Shown here: piece by piece, positions 11,729-24,195 of the stretch
Numbering within the stretch: the stretch's first letter is position 1
Layout of the letters: every line of letters starts with the position of its first letter
DNA from: Calendula officinalis
Lineage: Eukaryota > Streptophyta > Magnoliopsida > Asterales > Asteraceae
Reading direction: 5' to 3'
Assembly (NCBI GenBank): GCA_963853835.1
Contig: OY970820.1
Span: 51,828,407-51,892,406, forward strand
Length of the DNA: 64,000 nucleotides
The notes under the pieces: model-generated
Databases searched by the model: none
The model's input: only the letters and a program-made list of their open reading frames with translations
Told to the model about the DNA's origin: nothing
Translations under genes and position numbers: made by a program

Positions 11729-13546
11729 ATGACCCTCGATTCAACACTAAAAGGAGGGAATCAGCCTCTGGCACCGCCAAGAGATGATCCTACTCCTCCT
11801 TTTCCCGCTCCAGCCATTGTTAACGCTGCGACGTGCCCTCCTCCTTCCGGATCTGGGAAGGATGAGCCAACGGAGGAAGAAATCAAAGAGTTCAACCTCT
11901 TCTGCAAGTTCCGTAAGTTGCGAGATCTGGAGAAAAGCAGGAGAAGGGCGACAGAAGGAATGAGCGGGGTCGGAAGGACTTCTAACTTATTCTAGTGAAG
12001 AGTCCACGGAGGAGGAGTCTACGGAAGAAGTTTATAGGGAAGAAACCCCTCCTGCTCGGATCCAGAGCCAGGAGTCCGGACGAGAAAGAGAAAGAAGGAG
12101 AGAACGAACTCCGGAGAGAAGGAGAGAACGAACTCCGGAGAGAAGGAGAGAACGAACTCCGGAGAGAAGGAGAGAACGAACTCTGGAGAGAAGGAGAGAG
12201 CGAACTTCGGAAAGAAGAAGAGAACGAACTCCTGGGAGAAGAGAAGAAGGGCTCGCTCAACACCACCTTTCAACACCCCGGAATGTTCGTTATCCGTTCA
12301 CCGATGATATTAACGAGATGTCGATTCCCCCGGGACTTAAAGGCCCCAGAGTCAAATCGTATGACGGGACGGGAGATCCAGATGACCATGTATCCAGCTT
12401 CCGGTGGGCCGTCAGAATGATTCCTATGGATCAAAAGCTATGGTGTCTCTACTTCGCAGGAACGTTGGAGGGTTCGGCCCGATACTGACTGTCTAGCCTG
12501 CCGCAAAAAAGCATAACTATCTTCGAAGAACTTGCTACGCAGTTCAGTCACAGCTTCAAACAACAAAAAAAGTACCAGCAACGGTCTCAGCCCATCATCG
12601 CCTGCAGGCAACGAGAAGGGGAGTCAAACAAATCGTACTTTAAAAGGTTCAACGAACAAAGCTGGAAGATGCCTGTTCGGGAAGACTGGCTTATAATAGC
12701 GGCTTTCGCGTACGGCCTCCGTGAAGGAGAATTGTTTAGAGAGTTGTCGAAAAAAGACTTTGTCAAAGCTGATGACATGATCAATGCGGTAAACAAGGTA
12801 CTCAAGCAGGAGGAGGAAAGCGCGGAGAAGCTGCGCTTTGAGGCCCAAGAAAAGAAAGGAGGGTCCGGCTCTGGCCCACATCGAAACAACGAAAGGTTAA
12901 GAAGTTCCTTTCGTCCAAGTTTCCCTGGCCGAACAACCTTTAAAGGAAAAACCTCTGGAGGCAGGTTCCAGAGTGAAAAGTATGAGCCCTATCGTCCGGA
13001 GGCGTTCACAGCTTTCGATCCTAAGATAGATAAGGATGGAAGGACTCCCCGAAAAAGGTACCCTCGAGACCCGAATGCTTACTGTGAGTCCCACAAAATA
13101 ATGGGTCATGCCACTGCAACTTGCGAAAGCTACAAGAGAGAGAAAGAAACTCAAAAAAAAGGAAAGGGCGTGGATGGGCCAACCGAAGTACCAAAAGGAG
13201 GAGCGACCGTATATGATACAGAAATCATGATGATGGAGGAGGAGGAAGTTTATTCTATGTCTCCTCAACTAAAAAGGAAAGGGGTAGCCATAGAATTTGG
13301 TAGAGATGAACCTGTCCCGGAAGGATATGTGGGGATGGAACCACTGGTGGTCTGTGGCACCATCGCCCGGACGATGGTTCGGCGAATTTATGTGGACGGA
13401 GAGAGCTCCGCCAATATTATGTACGACCACTGCTTCGAAAAGCTCTCTCATAAGGTCAAGGCATTTCTCAAGCCAGCAACATCCTCAGTAGTGGGATTTT
13501 CAGGGCGATCAGTGTGGCCACGAGGAAAGATTCACTTGCCCTTTTA
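11729..13546 (+). pseudogene. Gypsy gag and start of protease, frameshifted
   Basis: Gag begins at 11729 (MTLDSTLKGGNQ), shifts frame near 11990, and contains a 24-bp tandem repeat that encodes an Arg/Glu-rich repeat. The Retrotrans_gag core follows (YDGTGDPDDHV, FAGTLEGSARY then a stop near 12488, FNEQSWKMPVREDWL). The long frame 12669-13547 carries the gag C-terminus, a short Cys/His motif (CESHKIMGHATATC) and the protease active-site segment YVDGESSANIMYDH. The frame ends at an abrupt switch to unrelated AT-rich DNA after RGKIHLPF, so the rest of the protease is gone. Gag forms particles and the protease matures them; neither can be produced whole here. Confidence 0.85.
12094..12238 (+). 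repeat. 24-bp tandem repeat inside gag
   Basis: About six copies of a 24-bp unit (core GGAGAGAACGAACTCCGGAG). Because 24 is a multiple of three, all three frames stay open through it; the likely gag frame gives the octapeptide RRRERTPE. Later copies are diverged. Confidence 0.8.
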
Positions 13547-15821
13547 AGATCAAAATAACATTATCCTTTTAATTGTTCCATTTTTATCTTGTATTTAATG
13601 TATTCGTATATATGTATATTTTACAATAAACTTGTAACATTCTAATAAGAATATTACATCTAATTTATACATATGTATTTTAACTTAATCTAATTAAAAT
13701 ACGTATAAACTTACTATATCTTTTAAAATTCAATTTTACTTAATAATTAAAAATTCAGATAAATTTTAATACATATATATAAACAATTAAATACACCTTG
13801 TTAATTTTAGAACTTAAAAATTAACATCCTCTTTATCAATTCCCTAAATTAATTAGATGAACCCTAATCTTGTTTTTGACCAATCAACACTAGGGTTTTG
13901 ACTTTCTTGATCAAAGACATTATTTTAGTTAAAAGATTAATTTTTAATCAATCTTATTAAACAATAAACTTTGTTTAAATTCTAAGATAGATTATAACTT
14001 TTAATAAATTCATTTAAACTTTTTAAACCTTATAGACAATAAAACTTTGTCTAAATTTCTAGGTTAAAAGAACTAGTTAAATAAATCTATCAAAATAATA
14101 ATTAAACCTTTTAAACATAAACTTGTTTAATTAACTAGGTATTAGATTATTATCCTAATTAATACTTTTAAAGTAATAAACTTAAACTAGTTTAAACTTC
14201 CTGGGTTCTTTTAGGGTTTCGAAAATCTCAAGACTAGGAAACTTTTTCACCAATTAAACTAAGCTAGTTTAATAAACTTGGTGTCCAAGTATCCTCTAGA
14301 TTTTGAAAATCCTAAGGGTTTAGGAAAGAATCTTTTGATCAATTAAACAAATCTTGTTTAACATACTTGATCCTAGGGTTTTTCCTAGGCCACGAAAATT
14401 CTAGGAAGTAAGGAAAGAATCCTTTTGATCAATTAAGCATATCTTGTTTAACATACTTGATCCTAGGGTTTTTCCTAGTATTTCGAAAATTGCTAGGGTT
14501 CTTAGAAACCTTCTTGACAAATTAAACTAGACTAGTTTAATATTCTTGGTCCTAGGGTTCATCCCTTTTTCGAAAAATATGAAGAAGAAGAAGAAGAAGA
14601 AAAACTTGAAACAAAAAAAAACTTGTAATTAAAATAAACAAACAATCTTTGTTAATCTAGTCTAGATCTCTAAACCAATGCTCTGATACCACTTTAGGGA
14701 TTTACTACGCACCATGCGACTGATCAACCACTTGGGTCGACCTCCTAGTGTACTTGGTTCGAACCTTGCTGACCAAGAACATGAACTTGTTCTTGACCGG
14801 TTAAAACCAACTAGCTTTAATCCCTAAATGCGGAACTGGGATTAAACCTAATCCTTAAATCCTAAAGGATTGGGATGTTGGAAATCTGGATTAGGTTAAC
14901 AAGAAAGAAACCTTGTACGAAGAACTCGAACACACACGCATACTTGTGTGTGTTCGTCGACTACTACCAAGAACCCTAGGGTTCTTGGTTCGACTTCGAA
15001 CAAGAGGAGAAGGAGGAAAGAGTGTTCCATGAATCATACCTTAGGTTAATTCTTAAGATAAATCCACTGATGATGAACACGACGAACGATCCTCTAGATG
15101 ATCACTTGCAACGAACTTGGATCTTCAAGACTTGAAGAACACGAAGAACAAATGAAGAACACGGAGAACGAAGAACGCCAAAACTTGGTGTTCTTGGTTC
15201 GGCCGAATAGGGTAAAGGGTGCAAGGGTTTTTCGGCTTCTTAGGTGTAACCTAATAAGTGATGCCTAAGCCCTCTATTTATAATAGATGGACTTTCACTT
15301 AGGGCCCTTCTAGTTTAATTAAGATTAATCTCTTAATTAAACTTATCCTTTTACACTTTCATCCCTTATAGTTTAACTAGTTTATTATTGTTGCACTTAA
15401 CTATTAAATGTCTAGTATTAACACACTAATAATTCGGTACCCATATACACGAATTATATACTTGTATTTATACTTTTAATAGTTAATTATATAATAACCT
15501 TTATATAATTTACACAATAATATTATCCAATTACTATATGATTTAATAGCTTTAAATCATATCATGGATAACCTTTAATTAACACACTGTATATTTACTC
15601 AACTAGTAAATGTACAACTACTTGTATTAATTAGTTAGTTAAACTAATTTAGTAATAAGTTAAACTTAACTTAATACTTAACTGATTCATAATGACTATT
15701 ATGAATCATTCCTCTTCGTAGTATCGTTGCATAACTTGCTCGTATTACATGCACTCACCGGTGTGACCCTTAAGTGTTTCGTAGGCATGGATGTATCATC
15801 ATAGGTTGACTAATTGTGCAC
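13547..15821 (-). mobile_element. Fragment of another LTR element (LTR, PBS, AT-rich internal DNA)
   Basis: Interrupts the gypsy pol. Read on the minus strand it has a probable LTR of about 1130 bp (15821 down to 14692, starting TGTGCACAATTAG), a TATAAATA box at 15275-15282, a methionine-tRNA primer site TGGTATCAGAGC at 14680-14691, and then about 1.1 kb of AT-rich non-coding DNA with repeated CCTAGGGTTT phrases. No second LTR is visible, so it is one end of a larger, perhaps LARD-like element. The LTR end next to the primer site (CCCTAAAG) lacks the usual CA, so the LTR edge is uncertain. Confidence 0.65.
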
Positions 15822-18800
15822 ATAATTCCTTCAGATAGTTGGACGGAACAGGAGGAGGTTCATGTGGTGGTAAACACAGAATATCCGGAGGTAACCGTTC
15901 GAATAGGGGGCGACCTGCGTCCCAAGTTGAGAGGAGAACTGGAGACCCTCCTGAGGAGGAACAAACATGTGTTCGCTTGGGAACCCAAATACATGACGGG
16001 TGTGTCCCCGGAGTTCGCGGAACACAAGCTGAATATTAACCTGGCGTTCACACCGGTTAAGCAATCGAAGAGAGGAATGGCAGTCGATCGAGTTAAGGTG
16101 GTTAGTAAAGAGGTGAAAGACTTGGTGTCGGCCAGAGTGTTACGAAGCACCCTATACCCAGAATGGGTAGCCAATCCGGTATTAATAAAAAAAAGGGGGA
16201 CGGGTCCATGCGGATGTGCGTGGATTTTAAAGACCTCAACAAAGCATGCCCAAAAGACAGTTATCCCCTTCCGGATATAGAGCGGAAGGTAGAAGCGTTA
16301 GGAGGGTACAAATGGAAGTCGTTCCTGGACGCTTACAAAGGATACCACCAAGTACAAATGGCCAAGGAAGACGGAGAGAAAACGGCCTTCCACACTACCA
16401 AAGGCACGTTCTGCTATGTCAAAATGCCCTTCGGATTACGAAATGCGGGAGCTACATACCAACGGTTAGTCGACAAGGCCTTCGAGAAACAGATTGGCCG
16501 CAATCTGGAGGTATACGTCGATGATATGGTGATCAAAAGCAAGAAGGATGGCGACCTGATCAGGGATACGGAAGAAACCTTACGATGGCTACAAGAAATT
16601 AATATGAAGCTGAATCCAAAGAAGTGTTTGTTTGGCATGAGCAAAGGCAAATTCCTAGGCCACGTTATAACACCTTCCGGGATACAAGCTAACCCGGAGA
16701 AGATAGAAAGTTTGTTGAAAACAGGAACCCCACGAACGCTGAAAGAAGTACAGACCTTGAACGGAAAGCTAGTCGCATTAGGGTGTTTCCTGGCAAAATC
16801 TGCAGAAAGGTCCATTCCCTTCTTCAAAACCCTGCATGGGTGTACCAAGAAGGGGGATAGAGTGGACCAAAGAAGCTGAAAGGGCGTTCGAAGATTTAAA
16901 ACAATACTTACGAAGTATTCCTACTATGGCCAGCCCGAGGACGGGGGAGGCTCTGGTCATGCACTTATCAGCAGGAAGGGAAGCAATCAGTTCGGTACTT
17001 ATTGCAGAGCGAGAAGGAAAGCAAATTCCAGTATACTTCGTCAGCCGGGTGTTGCAGGGTGCAGAGTTGAACTACTCGATAATCTAAAAACTAATCTTAA
17101 GCTTAATATATTCGGTTAGACGCTTGAAAAGATACTTTCAAGCCCATGCGGTAACGATCCTAACCAACCAGCCAATCAAAAACATATTACTCCAACCTAA
17201 ACGGTCGGGACGAATGACTAAATGGGCAAATGAATTGGGAGAATATGAGATGACGTTTAAGCCAAGGCCAAGTATAAAGGGTCAAGCATTGGCAGACTTC
17301 TTGCTAGAATTGCCAGATGAAGAAAGACCAATTGGGGAAAGTATGCAAGCCGAAGAGAAAAAGGAAGGGAAGTTGGCGTATACAGATAGTGGCATTCTTT
17401 GGCGAATGTATATAGACGGAGCCGCAGGATCCGACGGGTACGGGGCGGGAGTTGTCCTATCCAGACCCCATGAAGAGAAGGTGACATACGCCCTAAGGTT
17501 CGATTTAGCATGCTCAAATAACGAGGCAGAGTACGAGGCATTATTAGCAGGTTTAAACCTGGCTAAGAGCTTAGAAGTGAAAGAACTCGAGGCGTATACA
17601 GATTCAATGCTAGTCGTCGATCAAGTGAACGGGTCCTACGAGGCCAAAGAAAGCCACATGAAGCGGTATTTGGAGCAGGTAAAAAGTAAAGTGGCCAAAC
17701 TTGAGAAATTTAAGATTACTCAGGTCCCTCGAACCAAGAACAAAGAGGCAGATGCACTCAGCAAACTAGCTTCAATGTCGTACCACCATCTTACAAAGGA
17801 GGTTCTGGTAGAGGTGCTCCGAAAAAGAAGTATTGAGCAAATGGTAGGCGAAGAAGTGGCGGATACAGGCGAAAACCAAGACTGTTGGATGAAACCAATC
17901 AGGCAATACCTCACGGAAGGGATCCTTCCGGTCAGTACAAACAAAGCAAGGAAGGTCAGAATGAATGCCGGAAGGTATGTGGTCAAAATTGACCGATTAT
18001 ATCGGAAGGGATACTCAACTCCATGGTTGCGGTGCCTGGGACAGGCAAAATCCCAGAAGGCAATGGAAGAGGTACACGAAGGTCTTTGCGGGGCGCACGC
18101 AGGTTCAAGGGCGTTAACACAGAAGGTATTCCGAATGGGATACTTCTGGCCTCAAATGTCGAAAGACATTCAGGAGTATGTTAAGAAGTGTCAAAAATGC
18201 CAAGCATACTCGAACGTCCCTAACCAAGCGCCTGTTAACCTTACAAGTATCCAAAGCCCATGGCCATTTTGCCAATGGGGAATTGACATAGTAGGGCCTT
18301 TCCCAAAGGCTCCGGGAGGTTTAAAATTCTTGGTGGTAACGGTAGATTACTTCACTAAATGGGTCGAGGCAAAGCCGTTAGCATGTATCTCAGGAGCGAA
18401 TGTTGTTAAGTTCGTATGGAAGCAGATCGCCTGTAGGTTTGGCCTCCCGCATACCATCGTTAGTGACAATGGAAAGCAGTTCGCCAACAATCCTTTTAAA
18501 GATTGGTGTGTAGGTTTGTGCATTCGTCTAAATTTTACATCCGTCGCTCACCCTCAAGCTAACGGGCAGACTGTGGTAACAAACAGAACCATAGTCGTGC
18601 AGAAGGGGGATGGGCAGATGAACTGCAAAGCGTTCTTTGGGCCTACCGAACAACAATAAGAAGTGCAACTCAAGAAACCCCGTATAGTCTAGTATATGGG
18701 TCGGAGGCGGTCATCCCACTGGAAGTCACTTTGCCATCCCCATGAGTGGAAAACTTCCATCTGGAGGGAAACACAGAAGCACTAAGACACAACTTGGACC

Positions 18801-19093
18801 TTGTAGATGAACGAAGGGAAAACGCTGCCCTACGGCAGGCAGCGTACAAATTACAGACGGAAGGATACTACAACACGAAGGTTCGAGGAACAATGTGTAA
18901 GGTAGGGGACTTGGTGTTGCGAAAGAACGAAGCTTGTCTCCATTACCAGCCGGGAAAGTTAACACCCAATTGGGAAGGCCCCTACAGGGTGAAGGAGGCA
19001 AGGAGGAATGGCTCTTATGTGTTAGAAACGATTAGCGGGTCACTGATCCCTCAGACTTGGAACATGAGGAACTTGCGCAAGTTCCCTTATTAG
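15822..19093 (+). pseudogene. Gypsy pol: reverse transcriptase, RNase H, second RNase H, integrase (frameshifted)
   Basis: Pol resumes in the linker before RT (IIPSDSWTEQEEVH). RT domains: ANPVLIKK, FKDLNKACPKDSYPLPDI, MPFGLRNAGATYQR and the catalytic EVYVDDMVIKSK near 16510-16545. Frameshifts occur in the A-tract at 16186-16195 and near 16850. RNase H follows (LVMHLSAGREAISSVL; stop at about 17085), then a second RNase H (MYIDGAAGSDGYGAG, NNEAEYEALLAGL, AYTDSMLVVDQVNG). Integrase has the HHCC zinc finger (HEGLCGAHAGSRAL...CQKCQAY) and the first two acidic residues (WGIDIVGPFP, IVSDNGKQF), but the position expected for the catalytic Glu is Val (GTG at 18573-18575). A further break falls near 18600-18740; the C-terminal frame ends MRNLRKFPY and a stop at 19091-19093. 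Confidence 0.9.
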
Positions 19094-19555
19094 GGAAGTA
19101 ACGATTGCTTTGATGCTACGAATAGCCCCTGTGTTTTAATATTTTGTGTATGATCATTAACTGATTACCGTTTGTACTAAAAGAACTTCGAATGTATTAA
19201 TGAAAACCCCTGCGAGCGGGTCGTTTTGTTAGTAAATTCTTTTAAAATAATGATTATGCTACGAATGGCTTTAAAATAATCAACGAACCCCCTGCGAATG
19301 GGGAAAGAGCGTTATAATCCCAGAGAGGATTCAGCACTTTGCTTTCGGTTAATATAAAACCAATTCGACGAAAAATAAACATGCATGCGAATTACAAAAA
19401 AATTCTAAGGAGGGACGCCTCCAACATAGGAAATTTTATATAGAACAAAGCGATAATACATTAAACGAAGTACGAGGTACAAAAAATGACAAGTTCACAT
19501 AACACAATAAATACGAACATCTTCACCAAAACATCTGTTAACAAAACATCAAAAT
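19094..19555. other. Non-coding spacer between gypsy pol and antisense gene
   Basis: No reading frame of note on either strand. It would serve as 3' flank for both the plus-strand pol and the minus-strand extra gene, which are convergent here. Confidence 0.6.
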
Positions 19556-22076
19556 CTAAACAAGAGGGCCTTGATCTCGAGCAGAAGTTTCTGTCACGTC
19601 TTCAAGGCTGGAAGGTACTCGGAGAAGTTGGGACTTCAGCTCGCCCAAGGAAACCGCACCGGATTCAAGAGATTGGAGCAAAGGGTGTTGGGGAGAAACC
19701 AGTTCATCGAACAGGCTCATAATGTTTGTTTGAGCGTCCGGATAATTGTGAATGGGAGGAACATCTTTGAGTAAATCGGCATATGCCCTATGGGTGCCCA
19801 AGCACCCCTGGTACTGACCAAACCTGATGCTTTCCCTTTGAAGATTGGTGTTCATATTTACGAACTCTCTTGAAGATAGGAAAGCTTGCACGGTGCCAGG
19901 AATCCCCCTCTGCAGCAACCAAGCGATATCTTGATAGCAGGCTCCCACCGTCTCCTGCAATTTTTCGTTCTCTCTGGCAGAAAGATCTAGGGCCTCCTTT
20001 GCCTGGGAATCTTTCTCAACAAGGAGTAGCTCTAACTCGGCAATCCTCAGGCAAGGCACTGTATTCGCTCTTCAGATCGACAATCTGATTATCCTTCACA
20101 GAAAGAGACTTCCTCATCTCTTCAACGGTTACAGAAAGGTCGCGGTTCTCCTCAGAAAGGGACTTATTTTCACTTGCTAGTTGATTCTTCTCATCCACCT
20201 CTTTCTGGTGCAATGCTTTCACAGTATCCATCAGTTCATTAAGACGCAAAAACTCATGTTTATCAGAAATAAAGGACTGACGGTTGCGGATGCCTCGAGC
20301 GTGTAGCTCCGATAGAAGTTCGGAGGTGGCCAGCAAACCAGAGTGAGCTTTCTGAAAAATACCTTCATCTAAAAAGTTTTCAAAGCTCTTATCCGCAACA
20401 GCAGTGGTGTGCACAATTGAAGGAGCGGAGGTAACAACAGTAATTGGGTCAGGGGTGCGGGAGCTCAGCAATCCGGTGGGCCCAAAAGGATCGGTGGTAG
20501 ATGCAGGAATAGTTGTACGAACCTTTTTACCTGTACAAAGAAAAATGAATAAGGAATATGAGGGTGTCAAAGTAAGGCGCAGTAAAATAAACTTACCTAA
20601 AAAGGGGAAGTTAGATAAGGACGACTGACTCTGAGCGGACTGCGACGACTAGGAACTCTTCACAGTAGAAGACAGTTGCATCCCAGAGCCAAATAAGCTA
20701 CTCTCAAAAGCTGCCAAGGCAGATGTACTTGATGATATCAGGGGACGCCTGAATGATGAAGGTGGTTGTGGCACGGTAATCAATGAAGGGTTCGCAGGAG
20801 GAATCACGGAAGTGGTTTGTAATATAGTAGCAGACGGAGGCTCGGAGGGAGTCGTAACGTTGGTAGGATCTTTGGAAACAACGATCTGTTCGGGCAATAC
20901 TGCATATGTACACATGAAAAGTTAGTTTGGAATCGCCCGATATCAGGCAAAGTAGAACGCACATATAAAAGGTAACTTATACCTTCGTCTTCAATTAAGA
21001 TTCGTTTTGGTGAAGAATGGGAAGCTTCACCCAGCGGCCTCTTCAGTCGAGGATTCTTTGTTTTTTCAGGAACTGCGACGGAACGAACGGAGCGGACCTT
21101 CCGGGGTTTAGAAATTTCCACTTGAGAATCATGCACCATGGTATCTTCGACCGTAAAGGTCGTTGGGTGCGGATCGGGAACAACAGGAGATGTAAAAACA
21201 TTTGTAGAAACAACAAGAGCATCAGGGGTTCCTTCCAAGCTTTCTGAGACCTCCGGCGGTGGAAGAAAAGGAACGATCAGTCCATTAACAACAGAAACCA
21301 CACCTGCTGGAGGAGCGCCTTTAGGCATCTTCAGACGACGGAGCAACGAAACCTCTTTATTGTCAATCATCCAGACAGGGCGAACGCCTTGTGAAAAATA
21401 AAAAGGGCTTAGGTCCGCCATTCCCAAGAAGACTTCATCTGGATCTTCCCACTTAACCTCCACAGACGAAAGAGCTTGAACCTGTGCAGTTTCCTCAGAA
21501 GATAATTCCGGGGGTGCCTCAGACGTACGACCAACAATCTTTCCCCAAGAGAAATTCACATCCTTAAAAGCTGAGCGATCGACAAAGAGAAATCCATGCT
21601 TCCAACCATGGATAGGATCCCTTAATCCAGTAATGTGCTCGTTACGCCCAGATCGCAGTGTAAAAACTGCCCAATCTCCACGACCGGTGATCATATACAA
21701 GTGGCGGAACAATCTAGGAGACAAGGGTATACCAAGGGATCGGCATAACATGATGAAATCGATGATCTTTCGAAACGAATTAGGTGCCAGTTGGGCGACA
21801 TGCATATCAAGATCTTGAAGCAACGTGATGATGAAGTCATCGAGAGGAAAGCGCAGCCCTCCCAATAGATTGAAGGTAGACTGGCTCAAACCCTTCGGGA
21901 GCCATTTTAATACTTTCTGATTCCACGGGTAAGCGAAGGGGATATCGGGGATCGATATGAAAATCGGAAATAATGGAGGGTAGATCAGCATCGGAAAGGC
22001 TGGTATACGTGTTGAAGGCGGTAATCTTCACAGGCTTGTCGCTTTTTTCTTTCAATGGCTTATCTTTTTTAGTCAT
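19556..22076 (-). pseudogene. Antisense spliced gene of the gypsy element (putative gypsy-type transposase domain plus coiled coil)
   Basis: Lies on the strand opposite to gag-pol. It starts MTKKDKPLKEKSDK at 22076. A frameshift near 21940 leads into a domain resembling the plant 'putative gypsy-type transposase' family (LLQDLDMHVAQLAPNSFR, GRGDWAVFTLRSG, GWKHGFLFVD). Two introns with GT-AG ends are visible: 20900-20982 (donor GTATAAGT) and 20531-20596 (donor GTAAGT). The next exons encode a Ser/Thr/Pro-rich linker (with a stop near 20649) and a long coiled-coil region (NQLASENKSLSEENRDLS; LLLVEKDSQAKEALDLSA), with another frame break near 20040, ending at 19556. The function is unknown; Grande and Retand elements carry similar antisense ORFs. 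It is broken in this copy. Confidence 0.75.
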
Positions 22077-22350
22077 TTTGGCTTCAAAAGATTGGGGAGA
22101 AAAGGAGAAGTAAAAAGAAGTTTGAACGGTGAAGAAGGAAGAAGGCAGAAAACGAGGTTATATATGAAAAGAAGTTGAAAAGACCTTCAACAATGGTTAT
22201 AACGGTCGGAAAGACCCGAAGTAATGGTAACTTTGTGAGTTTTATAGCAATGAGTACGGTAGGATAGATGAAGAGTCAGAGTAGAGGGAGCATGGTAAAG
22301 TCAGGAATAAACTTGCGTAAAAACGTTTACTCCCAACTTGAGGGACTTAA

Positions 22351-22963
22351 TGTGGAATGGTAAATATGCGACCTGCGAGGACGCCTCGGGCAGACGGACG
22401 GAAGGGTCCGACGAATGGTATAGGGTCCGCATCCCCATATCATGATCCAAGCGATGAACGGGTTTCCTGGATAAAGTGCATCGAGCCGAGAGAACATTAA
22501 ATGCGACTTAAGCCCAAGACGGCTTGGGTGAAAGCTTGAGTCTTTGCACTACGGATAACAGGTTGAGCCGCAGCTCATTATCCGGAAGACTCCCACATGA
22601 ACCGGACCGAAGGAAGAGGAGCGATCTGCTTCCCGCCCAACCGTCCGGTTATAAATACACATTCCCATCAAACAGCCAAGGTACGTTCACCACACACTAC
22701 ATACGCACTTAGCATTCAATACGGCCACGATACGAGCATTGAATGCTAATCCATCCTCACAACCACATACTTATACATTTAATGCGATTTCACACCGTAA
22801 TAGACCTCACGTCGCAAAATCTAACTTGAGCGTCGAAGTGTTCTCACGAGGATCACCCTCGGGGAGCATCTGACCAAGGGTTTCGGTTGTTTTCAGGTTC
22901 CACGTTCGCAGCTCGGAGAAGGTTTACCATCCGTCTCGGCTTCCCGAAGGACCGGTTTCAACA
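22351..22963 (+). mobile_element. 3' LTR of the Tat gypsy element
   Basis: 613 bp, TGTGGAATGGTAAATATGCG to GGTTTCAACA. It retains the segment 22729-22820 that the 5' LTR lacks. The bases just upstream (CAACTTGAGGGACTTAA) stand where the polypurine tract should be, although it is weakly purine. Confidence 0.85.
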
Positions 22964-24195
22964 TTTACCATGTTGTATAACATGAGGATCCTTACTTTAT
23001 GGGTAGTACTTAGTTACTTACTAATTCGTATATTATTCAATGTCTACATAACTAAACTTATGAATAAGATCCTACTATCTAAGACCGGCCAACGGCATAA
23101 GCCGAAGGCATCGGTTGGGTTTGCAAATTCCATCACTCGTTGGCAAAGGCCTTCGGCTACTTCTCGTCGAATTCAGTTGGGGGAAGAGAAGCGACGAGTT
23201 GGGGTGGAGCTCGATCAATGTATTTTAATAGGGTATTTAATTAAATATTTTGTGTGTGTTTTTTTATAATGGTGAATCCTAAAAAACTGAAGAGAAAGTA
23301 TATTGTTGGCATGAGTATATCAGTTCAATGTCGATTGGAGTTTGAGCTGACGTGACGTTGATTAGGAAAAAACTTAAGTGTTAGTTGGTGTTATTGTTGG
23401 GAGTGGTCTAATTTCTATATATCTAAACTTATGTATAAAATCATTAAATTAAATATATGTATAAGACTATTAAAAAATGGATGTGTCTAAATGTTTCAAA
23501 TGACAGTAACTTCACTTGCAAACTAAACTTATGACTATTAAAAAAATACATGAATAACAACACTATTACAAAATGGATATATATAGTAGGCTCACAAATC
23601 GAGTCATAATCCAGGCTCAAAAAAAAAAGAAAGTATGACATATATGTTTGAAGATTGATTCATCTAATGTCCAAATGAAGCGGTTGAAATCTTAGCTTGT
23701 GAGTGTCATTTTATATATGTTTGAAGAAGGATGTATTGTAATGTTCAAATCATCCATTGATATGAATGACCCATCAATGAAATGGACCGATATGTATGTG
23801 AGTATGTCGATGAAAGATGCCCAAATGTGACCGAAGGCATAAAACGACATGGTAGCAATCAATCTCATTTATTTTATTTTATATGTAGGAAAGATTTTGT
23901 CATGTGTTAACTATAAAGAATAATATCAAATTGATTGCAAGTAGAAGGCATAATTAAATTACTATATTATTCAACTTGTTTTAAGTGCATAAAATCATGG
24001 TTATGTACGCTATGGCTTTCGCAATGGTTTGTCAAGATGTAAAGGCTATGTTGTTACATTATGGTTCAAGATTTGTGCGTAAAGATTACATATGTTGATT
24101 CACATTTACTCGTAATAAGTTTCTTTTAGGCGTATTAGCAAATGAGCTATATGAGCTAAATATATATAGTTAATTAGTTATAAGAATAGTTTAAT
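22964..24195. other. Intergenic AT-rich DNA with one candidate MITE
   Basis: No gene seen. A candidate Harbinger-type MITE spans about 23072-23411: ends GACCGGCCAAC and GTTGGGAGTGGTC are partly inverted and each is flanked by TAA. The inverted ends are short and imperfect, so this is weak. Confidence 0.4.

Larger units (their letters stand above)
11152..22963 (+). mobile_element. Decayed Ty3/gypsy retrotransposon, Tat type
   Basis: Bounded by two similar LTRs, with gag, protease, RT, two RNase H-like segments and integrase on the plus strand, and an extra gene on the minus strand between integrase and the 3' LTR. A second RNase H and an antisense extra ORF are hallmarks of the Tat lineage (Retand, Grande, Ogre group). 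Many frameshifts, a missing protease/linker segment, an internal foreign insertion and a changed integrase active site show it is dead. The flanks share TTAC (11145-11148 and 22965-22968), but the LTR edge is ambiguous by 2-3 bases, so the target duplication is tentative. Confidence 0.88.

Noticed and set aside
11152..22963. Endogenous virus interpretation of the gypsy element
   Set aside because: No envelope or movement gene is visible; the domain order and antisense ORF fit a Tat retrotransposon.
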